Origin: JACZST01 sp964195155
GTDB taxonomy: Bacteria; Actinomycetota; Acidimicrobiia; Spongiisociales; UBA5794
Direction: 5' to 3'
Assembly: GCA_964195155.1 (NCBI GenBank)
Contig: CAXMOP010000062.1
Coordinates: 1 to 64,000, forward strand
DNA: 64,000 bases
The notes below the pieces were generated by a model that did no database searches, had not been told where the DNA came from, and worked only from the letters and a program-made list of their open reading frames with translations. The position numbers were made by a program, and so were the translations under genes. Positions within the stretch are counted from its first letter, which is position 1. Every line of letters begins with the position of its first letter. Below are positions 48,971 through 56,713 of this stretch, in pieces.

Positions 48971-51900
48971 TCGGTCTCATCCTCCGGGTGCGCCCAAACC
49001 ACCTCGGTGAACTGGCTGTACAGTGCCCACCGGTCGTCGATGTCTTGCTGTGCCAGGTCCATCAATTCATCGGCGCCGCCGGGATTTGCTCGCGACAACA
49101 TGGCGTAGCGAGCTTCCTTTTCCGCAACCTCGCGGAACGGCTTGGATGGCGCCCGGCTGTCGAGCCGGAAGGCGTCGTCGCCGTCCTTGGACGGATCGAA
49201 GCGATACAGCGGCCAGTAGCCCGAGTCGACCAGGTCCTTCTGATGGCTCATCGACGTCGACATATCGATGCCATGGGCGATGCAGGTGCTGTAAGCGATT
49301 ACCAGCGACGGGCCGGGATGCGTCTCGGCTTCGGCGATGGCCTTCACCGTCTGGGTGTTGTTGGCGCCGATCGCAACGTGGGCCACATACACGTCTCCGT
49401 AGGCCATGGCGATCTGGCCCAGGTCCTTCTTCGGGGTCTTCTTCCCCCCGGAGGCGAAGCGGGCGACGGCCGCTCGCGGCGTTGCCTTTGACGCCTGGCC
49501 GCCGGTGTTCGAATACACCTCGGTATCGAGAACCAGGACATTGATGTCCCGTCCCGATGCCAGGGCGTGGTCGAGCCCGCCGAATCCGATGTCGTAGGCC
49601 CAGCCGTCGCCGCCGACGATCCAGACGCTCTTTCGCACCAGCGTTCCTGCAACGGCCTCCAGACGGCGGGCCCGCTCGTCGTCGATCCCGGCAAGCCGGT
49701 CGCGCAGCTCGGTCACGCAACCGCTCTGCTCGGTGATTGTCTCGTCATCGAGTTGGTCGGACTCGAGGAGGGCGGTTACGAGATCCTCACCGATCTCGGG
49801 GGCCAGCTCGGTGACCAGCCGTCTCGCTTCCTCGACCTCCTGGTCCAGTGCCAGCCGCATCCCAAGCCCGAACTCCGCATTGTCCTCGAACAGCGAGTTC
49901 GCCCACGCCGGCCCGTGTCCGTTGTCATTGGCCCGCCACGGTGTTGTTGGCAGATTGCCACCGAAGATCGATGAGCAGCCGGTGGCGTTGGCGACCAGTA
50001 GCCGCTCGCCGTAGAGCTGGGTGAGGAGCTTGAGATACGGCGTCTCTCCGCATCCGGCACACGCCCCGGAGAACTCGATGAGCGGGTTGAACAGCTGGGA
50101 GCCTTTGACGGTGGTGGTCCTCACCTTGGACCGATCGGGTTCCGGGATGGTGAGGAAGAAGTCCCAGTTGGTCCGTTCTTCCTCGAGGTGATCCCGTTTC
50201 GGCTCCATGTTGATGGCCTTGTGCTTGACCTCCTCCTTGCTCTTGGCCGGGCACACATCAACGCACACGCCACAACCGGTGCAGTCGTCCGGGGCCACCT
50301 GGATCGTCATCAGATGGTCGGGGAGCTCTCTTGACTTGAATGGGAGGCTCTTGAAGGACTGCGGCGCCGCGTCGAGCACGGAAGGTTCGAATGCCTTCAT
50401 TCGTATGGCGGCATGGGGGCAGACGAGGGCGCATTTGGCACACTCGATGCAGATGTCGGGATCGAAGATCGGGATCTCAAGGGCGATGCTGCGTTTCTCG
50501 TACTGGGTGGTGCCGGTGGGGAAGGTGCCGTCTACCGGCATGGCGCTCACCGGGAGCAGGTCGCCCTGACCCGACAGCATCATGGCGGTCACCCGCTGCA
50601 CGAAGTCCGGGGCGTCGCTCGGTATGACCGGGCGAATGTGGCTGTTCGACGTAGCTGTATCCGGGATCGGGAGCGGTGCGAGTCCATCCATGGCGCGATC
50701 GATGGCGGCGATGTTCTTCTCCAGCACCACCTCGCCGAACTTGCTGTAGCTCTTCTTCGCCGCCTCCTTGATGAGGGAGATGGCGGTATCGAAGGGGAGG
50801 ACTTCGGCCAGGGCGAAGAAACACGTCTGCAGCACGGTGTTGACCCGGCGACCGAGCCCGGCGTCGCCGGCGATTGCGTCGGCATCGACCACGAAGAGGC
50901 GAAGCTCCTTGTCGAGGATCTGCTTCTGGACCTCCAGGGGAAGATGCTCCCAGGTGTTGTCCGGTCCATGGGGGCTGTTGAGCAACACGGTGGCTCCGGG
51001 TCGAGCCACGGAGAGGACGTCCATCTTCTCCAGGAACTCGAACTGGTGGCAGGCGACGAAGTCCGCCTCGGTGATGAGATAGGGGGCGTTGATTGGCGCC
51101 GGATCGAAGCGGAGATGCGAGACGGTCACGGCTCCCGCCTTGCGCGAGTCGTACACGAAGTAGCCCTGGGCGCAGAGCTCGGTGTTGTCCCCGATGATCT
51201 TGACCGAGTTCTTGTTCGCCCCGACGGTGCCATCCGAGCCGAGGCCGTAGAAGACCGCCTCGAGCTGCGCTCGCGGGGCAACCTCCACCGAGTCGTCCAC
51301 CGCGACGCTGAGGTGGGTGACGTCGTCGTTGATACCCACGGTGAAGCGACGCTTCGCGTCCTCGCCCGCCGCCTCATCCAGTACCGCGGCGGCCATGGAG
51401 GGAGTGAACTCCTTTGATGACAGGCCGTAGCGACCGCCGATGATTCGGGGTGGGATCGCCCACGAGCTGAGTCCACGCTGGGTCTGTTCGAGCACCGAGG
51501 TGGCAACGTCCTGAAAGAGCGGCTCGCCCACTGCTCCCGGTTCCTTGGTCCGGTCGAGGACCGCGATGGTGGTCGTCGTCGGCGGCAGGGCCGCAACCAG
51601 GGCCTCGGCGGAGAAGGGTCGATACAGCCGTACTTTCACCAGCCCGACCTTGCGGCCCTCGGCCATCAGCGACTCGACCGCGGATTCAGAGGCCGCGGTG
51701 CCGGATCCCATCATCACGATGACCTCGGTGGCGTCGGGGGAGCCGATGTAGTCGAAGAGGTGATAGCGGCGGCCGACCTGGTCGTGGAGCGTGTCCATGG
51801 TCTCCTGGACGAGATCGGGAAGGGCGTCGTAGAACGTGTTGACCGCCTCCCTGGCCTGGAAGAACACGTCGGGGTTCTGCGCCGTTCCTCGAATCACCGG

Positions 51901-52545
51901 TGCGTCGGGGTCGAGGCGGCGACCGCGATGGGCGAGAACCGAGTCGATTGGGATCAACGCCCGGATGTCGTCGTCGGAGAGGAGGGCGATCTTGTTCAAC
52001 TCGTGGGAGGTGCGAAATCCGTCGAAGAAATGCACGAAGGGAATCCGACCGCGCAGGGTCGCCGCCTGGGCGATCAGCGCCAGATCATGTGCCTCCTGCA
52101 CCGACCCCGAGGCAAGCAAAGCCCAGCCCGTCGCCCTGGTGGCCATGACGTCGCTGTGGTCGCCGAATATGGAGAGAGCGTGCGTCGCCACCGACCGGGC
52201 TGCCACATGGAAGACGGCCGGCGTCAACTCCCCGGCGATCTTGTACATGTTGGGGATCATGAGCAGCAACCCCTGAGAGGCGGTGAAGGTGCCGGTGAGT
52301 GCGCCGCCCTGCAATGACCCGTGAACGGCGCCCGCCGCTCCGGCCTCGCTCTGCATCTCGATGACCTCGGGGATGTTTCCCCAAACATTGGTCAGGCCCT
52401 GGGTTGCCCAGGCATCCGCAAGCTCACCCATAGGAGATGACGGCGTGATCGGATAGATGGCGAGAACCTCGTTGGTGCGAAAGGCCACGGAAGCGGCAGC
52501 CTCGTTGCCGTCGATCGTCGCCCGCGTGGTTGCCGATGCCGTCAT
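48967..52545 (-). CDS. nifJ: Pyruvate:ferredoxin (flavodoxin) oxidoreductase
   Basis: 1192 aa single-chain homodimeric PFOR. Domain order: pyrimidine-binding domain (YPITPSSPMGELADAW), transketolase-like domain II, gamma domain (GRGGQGTVTA-like GLGSDGTVGANKNSVKIIG), ferredoxin domain with CIECAKCALVCP and CTGCGVCVDVCP, and a TPP domain (CAGCGETPYLKLL, GGDGWAYDIGFGGLDH, NTGGQASK). Oxidises pyruvate with CoA to acetyl-CoA, CO2 and reduced ferredoxin, or fixes CO2 in reverse. Oxygen-sensitive enzyme, fitting the DosR-type box upstream. Confidence 0.95.
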   Translation of the reverse strand: MTASATTRATIDGNEAAASVAFRTNEVLAIYPITPSSPMGELADAWATQGLTNVWGNIPEVIEMQSEAGAAGAVHGSLQGGALTGTFTASQGLLLMIPNMYKIAGELTPAVFHVAARSVATHALSIFGDHSDVMATRATGWALLASGSVQEAHDLALIAQAATLRGRIPFVHFFDGFRTSHELNKIALLSDDDIRALIPIDSVLAHRGRRLDPDAPVIRGTAQNPDVFFQAREAVNTFYDALPDLVQETMDTLHDQVGRRYHLFDYIGSPDATEVIVMMGSGTAASESAVESLMAEGRKVGLVKVRLYRPFSAEALVAALPPTTTTIAVLDRTKEPGAVGEPLFQDVATSVLEQTQRGLSSWAIPPRIIGGRYGLSSKEFTPSMAAAVLDEAAGEDAKRRFTVGINDDVTHLSVAVDDSVEVAPRAQLEAVFYGLGSDGTVGANKNSVKIIGDNTELCAQGYFVYDSRKAGAVTVSHLRFDPAPINAPYLITEADFVACHQFEFLEKMDVLSVARPGATVLLNSPHGPDNTWEHLPLEVQKQILDKELRLFVVDADAIAGDAGLGRRVNTVLQTCFFALAEVLPFDTAISLIKEAAKKSYSKFGEVVLEKNIAAIDRAMDGLAPLPIPDTATSNSHIRPVIPSDAPDFVQRVTAMMLSGQGDLLPVSAMPVDGTFPTGTTQYEKRSIALEIPIFDPDICIECAKCALVCPHAAIRMKAFEPSVLDAAPQSFKSLPFKSRELPDHLMTIQVAPDDCTGCGVCVDVCPAKSKEEVKHKAINMEPKRDHLEEERTNWDFFLTIPEPDRSKVRTTTVKGSQLFNPLIEFSGACAGCGETPYLKLLTQLYGERLLVANATGCSSIFGGNLPTTPWRANDNGHGPAWANSLFEDNAEFGLGMRLALDQEVEEARRLVTELAPEIGEDLVTALLESDQLDDETITEQSGCVTELRDRLAGIDDERARRLEAVAGTLVRKSVWIVGGDGWAYDIGFGGLDHALASGRDINVLVLDTEVYSNTGGQASKATPRAAVARFASGGKKTPKKDLGQIAMAYGDVYVAHVAIGANNTQTVKAIAEAETHPGPSLVIAYSTCIAHGIDMSTSMSHQKDLVDSGYWPLYRFDPSKDGDDAFRLDSRAPSKPFREVAEKEARYAMLSRANPGGADELMDLAQQDIDDRWALYSQFTEVVWAHPEDETE

Positions 52546-52594
52546 GAACCCTTCTGCTCCTACCTCATGGTCGACGTTTCCAGCCGACCGAAGT

Positions 52595-52610
52595 AGAGAC
52601 GGAAGGCCCT
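52595..52610 (-). promoter_or_regulatory. DosR-like box candidate upstream of PFOR
   Basis: On the minus strand AGGGCCTTCCGTCTCT, 49 bases before the PFOR start. It shares AGGGCC-N4-GTCYCT with boxes at 45414 and 59803. Inference. Confidence 0.5.
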
Positions 52611-52621
52611 AGTGACATCTT

Positions 52622-52648
52622 CGCCTCCCCCACGAAGTCGGGGAGGCG
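52622..52648. repeat. GC palindrome (9-bp arms)
   Basis: CGCCTCCCC and GGGGAGGCG enclose a 9-base loop CACGAAGTC. Lies upstream of PFOR and of a small membrane gene; belongs to the C-rich/G-rich palindromes of the window. Confidence 0.6.
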
Positions 52649-52664
52649 CGAGCCGGCGGAGCCG

Positions 52665-52853
52665 GTGAGCGGAGGGGGCTCCCCGGCAGGATCGAGAGAC
52701 ACGAGAACTCAGGTCCGCAACTGGCTGTTCGCCATCGCTCTGTGCGGGGCCGCAGCCGCCTTCCTCGGCGACCGGTACGGATCGGCCGCCCTCGTGGTCG
52801 CAACCGCCGGATTTCTTGGCCTCGTCGTCGTCGCATACGTCTGGCTGGTGTAG
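52665..52853 (+). CDS. Small membrane protein
   Basis: 62 codons from GTG 52665, with GGAGCCGG upstream. Two hydrophobic segments (NWLFAIALCGAAAAFLG, SAALVVATAGFLGLVVVAYVWLV). No family; composition and placement before the DUF1876-like gene make it plausible. Confidence 0.5.
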   Translation: MSGGGSPAGSRDTRTQVRNWLFAIALCGAAAAFLGDRYGSAALVVATAGFLGLVVVAYVWLV

Positions 52854-52855
52854 GA

Positions 52856-52871
52856 AGGGCATTTCTCCCCT
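52856..52871 (+). promoter_or_regulatory. Weak DosR-like box upstream of DUF1876-like/USP genes
   Basis: AGGGCATTTCTCCCCT, 52 bases before the DUF1876-like start. It keeps AGGG-N8-CCCT and the central T-rich step, but not the inner C and G. Confidence 0.35.
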
Positions 52872-52923
52872 GCCAGAGGGCAGATCTTCGTATCAGGATG
52901 GAGGTGAGGGCAATGGAGGTGCC

Positions 52924-53175
52924 ATGTCGGGTCGCATCCCTAAACCGGCCATGACCGTTTCCCTGAAACCAGGGCTCGAGACCGTTGCGGCCACGGTGAC
53001 GCTTGACGGGATCGGACCATCGTTCGCAGTCACCGCCGAGGCGTGGCGCAGCGACCGGGCTCCCGATCCACACATCGCATTCGAGCTGGCGCTGTCGCGA
53101 GCCCTGAGCCGGTTGCAGCACGAGATCATGGAGAGCATCCACCAGAGAATCGATCGCGCCACCGACGACGTCTGA
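52924..53175 (+). CDS. DUF1876-like small protein
   Basis: 83 aa from ATG 52924 with GGAGGTG before. Pattern AATVTLDGIGPSFAVTAEAWRSDRAPDPHIAFELALSRALSRLQ: beta strands then a P-x-I-x-x-E-L-A-x-x-R-A-L helix, as in mycobacterial Rv1738/Rv2632c (DUF1876), which belong to the DosR regulon and resemble ribosome hibernation factors in fold. Match is by eye, not by search. Followed by a 15-bp repeat array and a USP gene. Confidence 0.6.
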   Translation: MSGRIPKPAMTVSLKPGLETVAATVTLDGIGPSFAVTAEAWRSDRAPDPHIAFELALSRALSRLQHEIMESIHQRIDRATDDV

Positions 53176-53241
53176 GAGAGAGACGTCTGAGACCGAGACG
53201 TCTGAGACCGAGACGCCTGAGACAGAGACGCCTGAGACAAA
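53167..53241. repeat. Five tandem 15-bp repeats spanning the stop codon
   Basis: Five units GACGYCTGAGANNRA from 53167 to 53241; units 2 and 3 are identical. The first unit includes the end and TGA of the DUF1876-like gene, and since 15 is a multiple of three each unit repeats Asp-Val/Ala-TGA in the same frame. The array ends at the GGGAGGTGACC ribosome site of the USP gene. Confidence 0.9.
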
Positions 53242-53252
53242 GGGAGGTGACC

Positions 53253-54137
53253 ATGTCCGAGCTTCGTCATCTGCTTGTGGCCACCGATGGTTCGGCCCCC
53301 GCCCGGGAGGCGGCACGATTCGCCGGACGGGTGGCGTCGCGGTTCGACGGCGCAGTGCGAGCGGCGTCCATCGTTCCCGAGCCGTCGGCGTGGTTGGGTA
53401 CCGGGGCATATCTGCCGGATGTGCGTGTCACCAGAGACCGGGCGATTGACCGCGCCCGGCGCATCTCTGAGGAAGCGGCCTGGCTCGCCGAGGAACAGGG
53501 TTGCACCAAGACCGAGGCGGTCGCCCAGATCGGGGATCCTGCACACGTCATCGTGACGTGTGCCAAGGACTATCACGCACATGCCATCGTCATGGGGCGC
53601 CGGGGCACAGGGAGCCTTGCCCGGCTCTTCATGGGGAGCGTGTCGACGAAGGTCAGCCATCTCTCCGACCGAACGGTCATCACCGTCGGCGAGCCGGTGG
53701 ACATCGGCCGCGTTCTCGTCGCAGTTGATGGCTCCGAGCACTCGGTGCGTGCGGTCGGGGTCGCATCCACCCTCGCCAAGGGATTCGACGCCCGGCTCGA
53801 GATCCTCCATGTTGTGCCGACGAACCGGCTCGTCCCGATCGGTATGAGCGGGGTCGATGCTTACGAGTACGAGCGGCTGGAGGACAGCCTCCGCCACGCC
53901 GGCGCACAGATCGTCGACGAGGCCAGGAGCCTGGCCGCCGATCACGGGTTGGTTGCCGCGACGACCATCGAGGCCGGCAGCGCCGCAATCCGGATCATCG
54001 AGCACGCGGAAGAGACGGATGCAGACGTGATCTGCGTCGGTCGAAGGGGCTTGGGGAGCGTTGCCGGAATCCTGCTCGGCAGCGTGTCCCACTCCATTTC
54101 CCACGGTGCAGAGCAGACGGTGATCACGGTTTGGTGA
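53253..54137 (+). CDS. Universal stress protein with two USP domains
   Basis: 294 aa from ATG 53253 with GGGAGG upstream. Two tandem USP folds, ~5-145 and ~150-294. Each has the ATP-binding G-x2-G-x9-G-S loop: GRRGTGSLARLFMGSVS and GRRGLGSVAGILLGSVS; each starts with LLVATDGS/VLVAVDGS. ATP-binding dormancy and stress factor; in mycobacteria such double USPs are in the DosR regulon. Confidence 0.93.
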   Translation: MSELRHLLVATDGSAPAREAARFAGRVASRFDGAVRAASIVPEPSAWLGTGAYLPDVRVTRDRAIDRARRISEEAAWLAEEQGCTKTEAVAQIGDPAHVIVTCAKDYHAHAIVMGRRGTGSLARLFMGSVSTKVSHLSDRTVITVGEPVDIGRVLVAVDGSEHSVRAVGVASTLAKGFDARLEILHVVPTNRLVPIGMSGVDAYEYERLEDSLRHAGAQIVDEARSLAADHGLVAATTIEAGSAAIRIIEHAEETDADVICVGRRGLGSVAGILLGSVSHSISHGAEQTVITVW

Positions 54138-54226
54138 CGGACCGGTGACGTTCGGCCGTGGCGTCGACCGGCCGATGTGAGTCGATGATGCGGTTGGCAG
54201 AGGCACGGCGAAGGTGAGGTGACGGA

Positions 54227-56614
54227 ATGACCTGGATCAAGTGGTTCGATGACGTCGGTCTCGAGGACATTGCCGAGGTCGGCGGCAAGAACGCCTCACT
54301 CGGCGAGTTGAGGCGTCATCTGACCGGCGCAGGCGTGAGAGTTCCCGATGGCTTTGCCGTGACGGCCGACGCATACAACGCGTTCATTGCGGACAACGAC
54401 CTCGCCGATCCGATCCTCGAGGTGATCGAAGGCTGGGATCGGGATCGCGTGGACGACCTCCATCAACGGGCATCCGCCATCCGCAGCCTGATCACCGGCG
54501 GCCTCTTCTCGCCAAGCCTCATCGCAGAGATTCGCGATGCCTATGCCAAGTTGTGTGCCGCGGGGGGAAGTGACAGCCTTCCGGTTGCCGTTCGATCGAG
54601 CGCAACCGCCGAGGATCTTCCAACCGCGTCCTTCGCCGGCCAGATGGAGACCTACCTCATGGTACGCGGTGAGGCGGCGGTGCTCGATCGCGTCTGCGCC
54701 GCCTTTGCGTCGCTGTTCACCGCACGGGCCATCAACTACCGGGAGGATCTCGGCTTCGACCACCTCGGCGTTGCCGTCTCGGTCGGGGTCCAGCAGATGG
54801 TTCGCTCCGACCTCGCTTCGAGCGGTGTCATCTTCACACTCGACCCGGAGTCCGGCCACCGCGACTTCGTCGTCGTCACATCGAGTTGGGGCCTCGGCGA
54901 GAACGTGGTTCAGGGCACCGTCGGGCCCGACGAGTTCTACGTACACAGACCGACACTCGCCGAGGGGTTTCGTCCGATTGTGCGAAAGACCGTCGGTACC
55001 AAGGAGCTGCGTATGGTGTTCTCCGAAGGCACCGTGGCCAACGAGCCGTCGAGCGCCGCCGACCGTGCACGGTTCTCTCTCGAGGATGATGAGGTGCTCC
55101 GCCTGGCGGAGTGGTCGGTTGCCATCGAGCGGCATTACTCCATCGAGCGTGGACGGGACACTCCGATGGACATCGAATGGGCCAAGGACGGCGTCACCGG
55201 CGACCTGTACATCGTTCAGGCCCGGCCCGAAACGGTGCACAGCCAGAAGACCGGGCCGACGTTCCACCGTTTTCGACTTGACGAAGACGGCAGCGTGCTC
55301 ACCACGGGGATCGCCATCGGCAACCGCATCGCGGCGGGGAGGCCGAGGATCATCGCCGACCCGGGCGAGATGGCTCGGTTCCGAGACGGCGAGGTGCTGG
55401 TCACGACCTCCACCGATCCGGACTGGGAGCCGATCATGGCTCGCGCCGCCGCCATCGTGACCGAACGCGGCGGCCGCACCTCACACGCCGCCATCGTGTC
55501 GCGGGAGCTCGGCGTCCCCGCTGTGGTGGGAACCGGCGACGCCTGCTCGGCGATTCCCGAGGACGGCGAAGTGACTGTCTCCTGCGCCGATGCCGGCGCC
55601 GGCACCGTGTATGCAGGGTCGCTCCGTTTCTCGGCGATCGAGATTGACCCGTCGAAGCTCGACCGACCGAGAACGAAGATCCTGCTCAATACCGGTGACC
55701 CGGCGCGGGCACTCTCTCTGAGCCGTCTCCCCGTCGATGGAGTAGGGCTCGCCAGGATGGAGTTCATCCTGGCCGGGGCGATCGGGGTGCATCCGCTGGC
55801 GTTGACGCGCTACGACGAACTACTTCCCGACGTGCAGAATCGGGTGGACGAGATCACCGCTGGCTACGAGGACCGGACGATGTTTTTCGTCGACCGCCTG
55901 GCCCAGGGCATCGGCACCATCGCCGCCGCCTTCTATCCGCGACCGGTCACCCTTCGGCTATCGGACCTCAAGAGCAACGAATACTCGGCGCTGATCGGGG
56001 GAGTCCAGTTCGAGCCGGTCGAAGAGAACCCGATGCTGGGTTGGAGGGGAGCGAGCCGGTACTACCACGCTGACTATCGGGAGGGGTTCGAACTGGAGCT
56101 GGAGGCGGTGAAGCGGGTGCGAACGGTTTTCGGGCTCACCAACCTGAAGCTGATGATTCCCTTCTGTCGCACGATCGAGGAGGCGAAGCGGGTCCTCGAC
56201 GTGATGGCCGACAACGGGCTGCGTCGGGGCGAGGACGGGCTCGAGGTGTGGGTAATGGCTGAGCTGCCGTCCAATGTCCTCGACGCCGATCGGTTTGCTC
56301 AGCTCTTCGACGGGTTCAGCATCGGCTCCAACGACCTCACCCAGCTCGTGCTCGGCGTCGATCGCGACTCTGAGCTGGTAGCCCCGCTCTTCGACGAACG
56401 CAACCATGCCGTGAAACGGGCCTGCGTCATGCTGCTCGAGGCAGCGGCGCGAAACGGGAGGCCGGTCGGTATCTGTGGCCAGGCGCCATCGGACTACCCG
56501 GAGTTCGCCGCCTTCCTGGTCGACCGTGGCATCGATTCGTTGAGCCTGAGTTCGGATGCCGTCGTTGAGACCATGGCCATTGTTACCAAGATCGAACGGG
56601 CGCGGGCTCGCTGA
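54227..56614 (+). CDS. ppsA: Phosphoenolpyruvate synthase
   Basis: 795 aa, normal PpsA length (PPDK would be ~880). N-terminal ATP-grasp (WFDDVGLEDIAEVGGKNASLGEL, RSSATAEDLPTASFAGQ), central phospho-His domain (GGRTSHAAIVSRELGVPAVVG) and C-terminal PEP/pyruvate barrel (GLARMEFILAGAIGVHP, SIGSNDLTQLVLGVDRD, GICGQAPSDYPEF). Makes PEP from pyruvate and ATP. Follows the USP gene on the same strand by 89 bases. Confidence 0.95.
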   Translation: MTWIKWFDDVGLEDIAEVGGKNASLGELRRHLTGAGVRVPDGFAVTADAYNAFIADNDLADPILEVIEGWDRDRVDDLHQRASAIRSLITGGLFSPSLIAEIRDAYAKLCAAGGSDSLPVAVRSSATAEDLPTASFAGQMETYLMVRGEAAVLDRVCAAFASLFTARAINYREDLGFDHLGVAVSVGVQQMVRSDLASSGVIFTLDPESGHRDFVVVTSSWGLGENVVQGTVGPDEFYVHRPTLAEGFRPIVRKTVGTKELRMVFSEGTVANEPSSAADRARFSLEDDEVLRLAEWSVAIERHYSIERGRDTPMDIEWAKDGVTGDLYIVQARPETVHSQKTGPTFHRFRLDEDGSVLTTGIAIGNRIAAGRPRIIADPGEMARFRDGEVLVTTSTDPDWEPIMARAAAIVTERGGRTSHAAIVSRELGVPAVVGTGDACSAIPEDGEVTVSCADAGAGTVYAGSLRFSAIEIDPSKLDRPRTKILLNTGDPARALSLSRLPVDGVGLARMEFILAGAIGVHPLALTRYDELLPDVQNRVDEITAGYEDRTMFFVDRLAQGIGTIAAAFYPRPVTLRLSDLKSNEYSALIGGVQFEPVEENPMLGWRGASRYYHADYREGFELELEAVKRVRTVFGLTNLKLMIPFCRTIEEAKRVLDVMADNGLRRGEDGLEVWVMAELPSNVLDADRFAQLFDGFSIGSNDLTQLVLGVDRDSELVAPLFDERNHAVKRACVMLLEAAARNGRPVGICGQAPSDYPEFAAFLVDRGIDSLSLSSDAVVETMAIVTKIERARAR

Positions 56615-56673
56615 GCTATCGAAGGGGGCTCCCAAGAGCGTGCCCCTCTGCGCTACGGCTGGCGCCGCAGCGC

Positions 56674-56699
56674 GTCTCCCCCGCCGGGGCGGGGGAGAC
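56674..56699. terminator. 26-bp perfect palindrome between convergent genes
   Basis: Arms of 12 bases (GTCTCCCCCGCC and complement) around a 2-base centre, between the ends of ppsA (+) and the Aio-like large subunit (-). Likely to work as a bidirectional terminator, though a T-run is missing. Similar to the palindromes at 8-26 and 52622-52648. Confidence 0.55.
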
Positions 56700-56713
56700 G
56701 AGGAAAGCGAAGC

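Noticed and set aside
50413..51417. 334-codon open frame on the plus strand
   Set aside because: Antisense to PFOR; translation is Gly/Glu/Val/His-rich with no domain.
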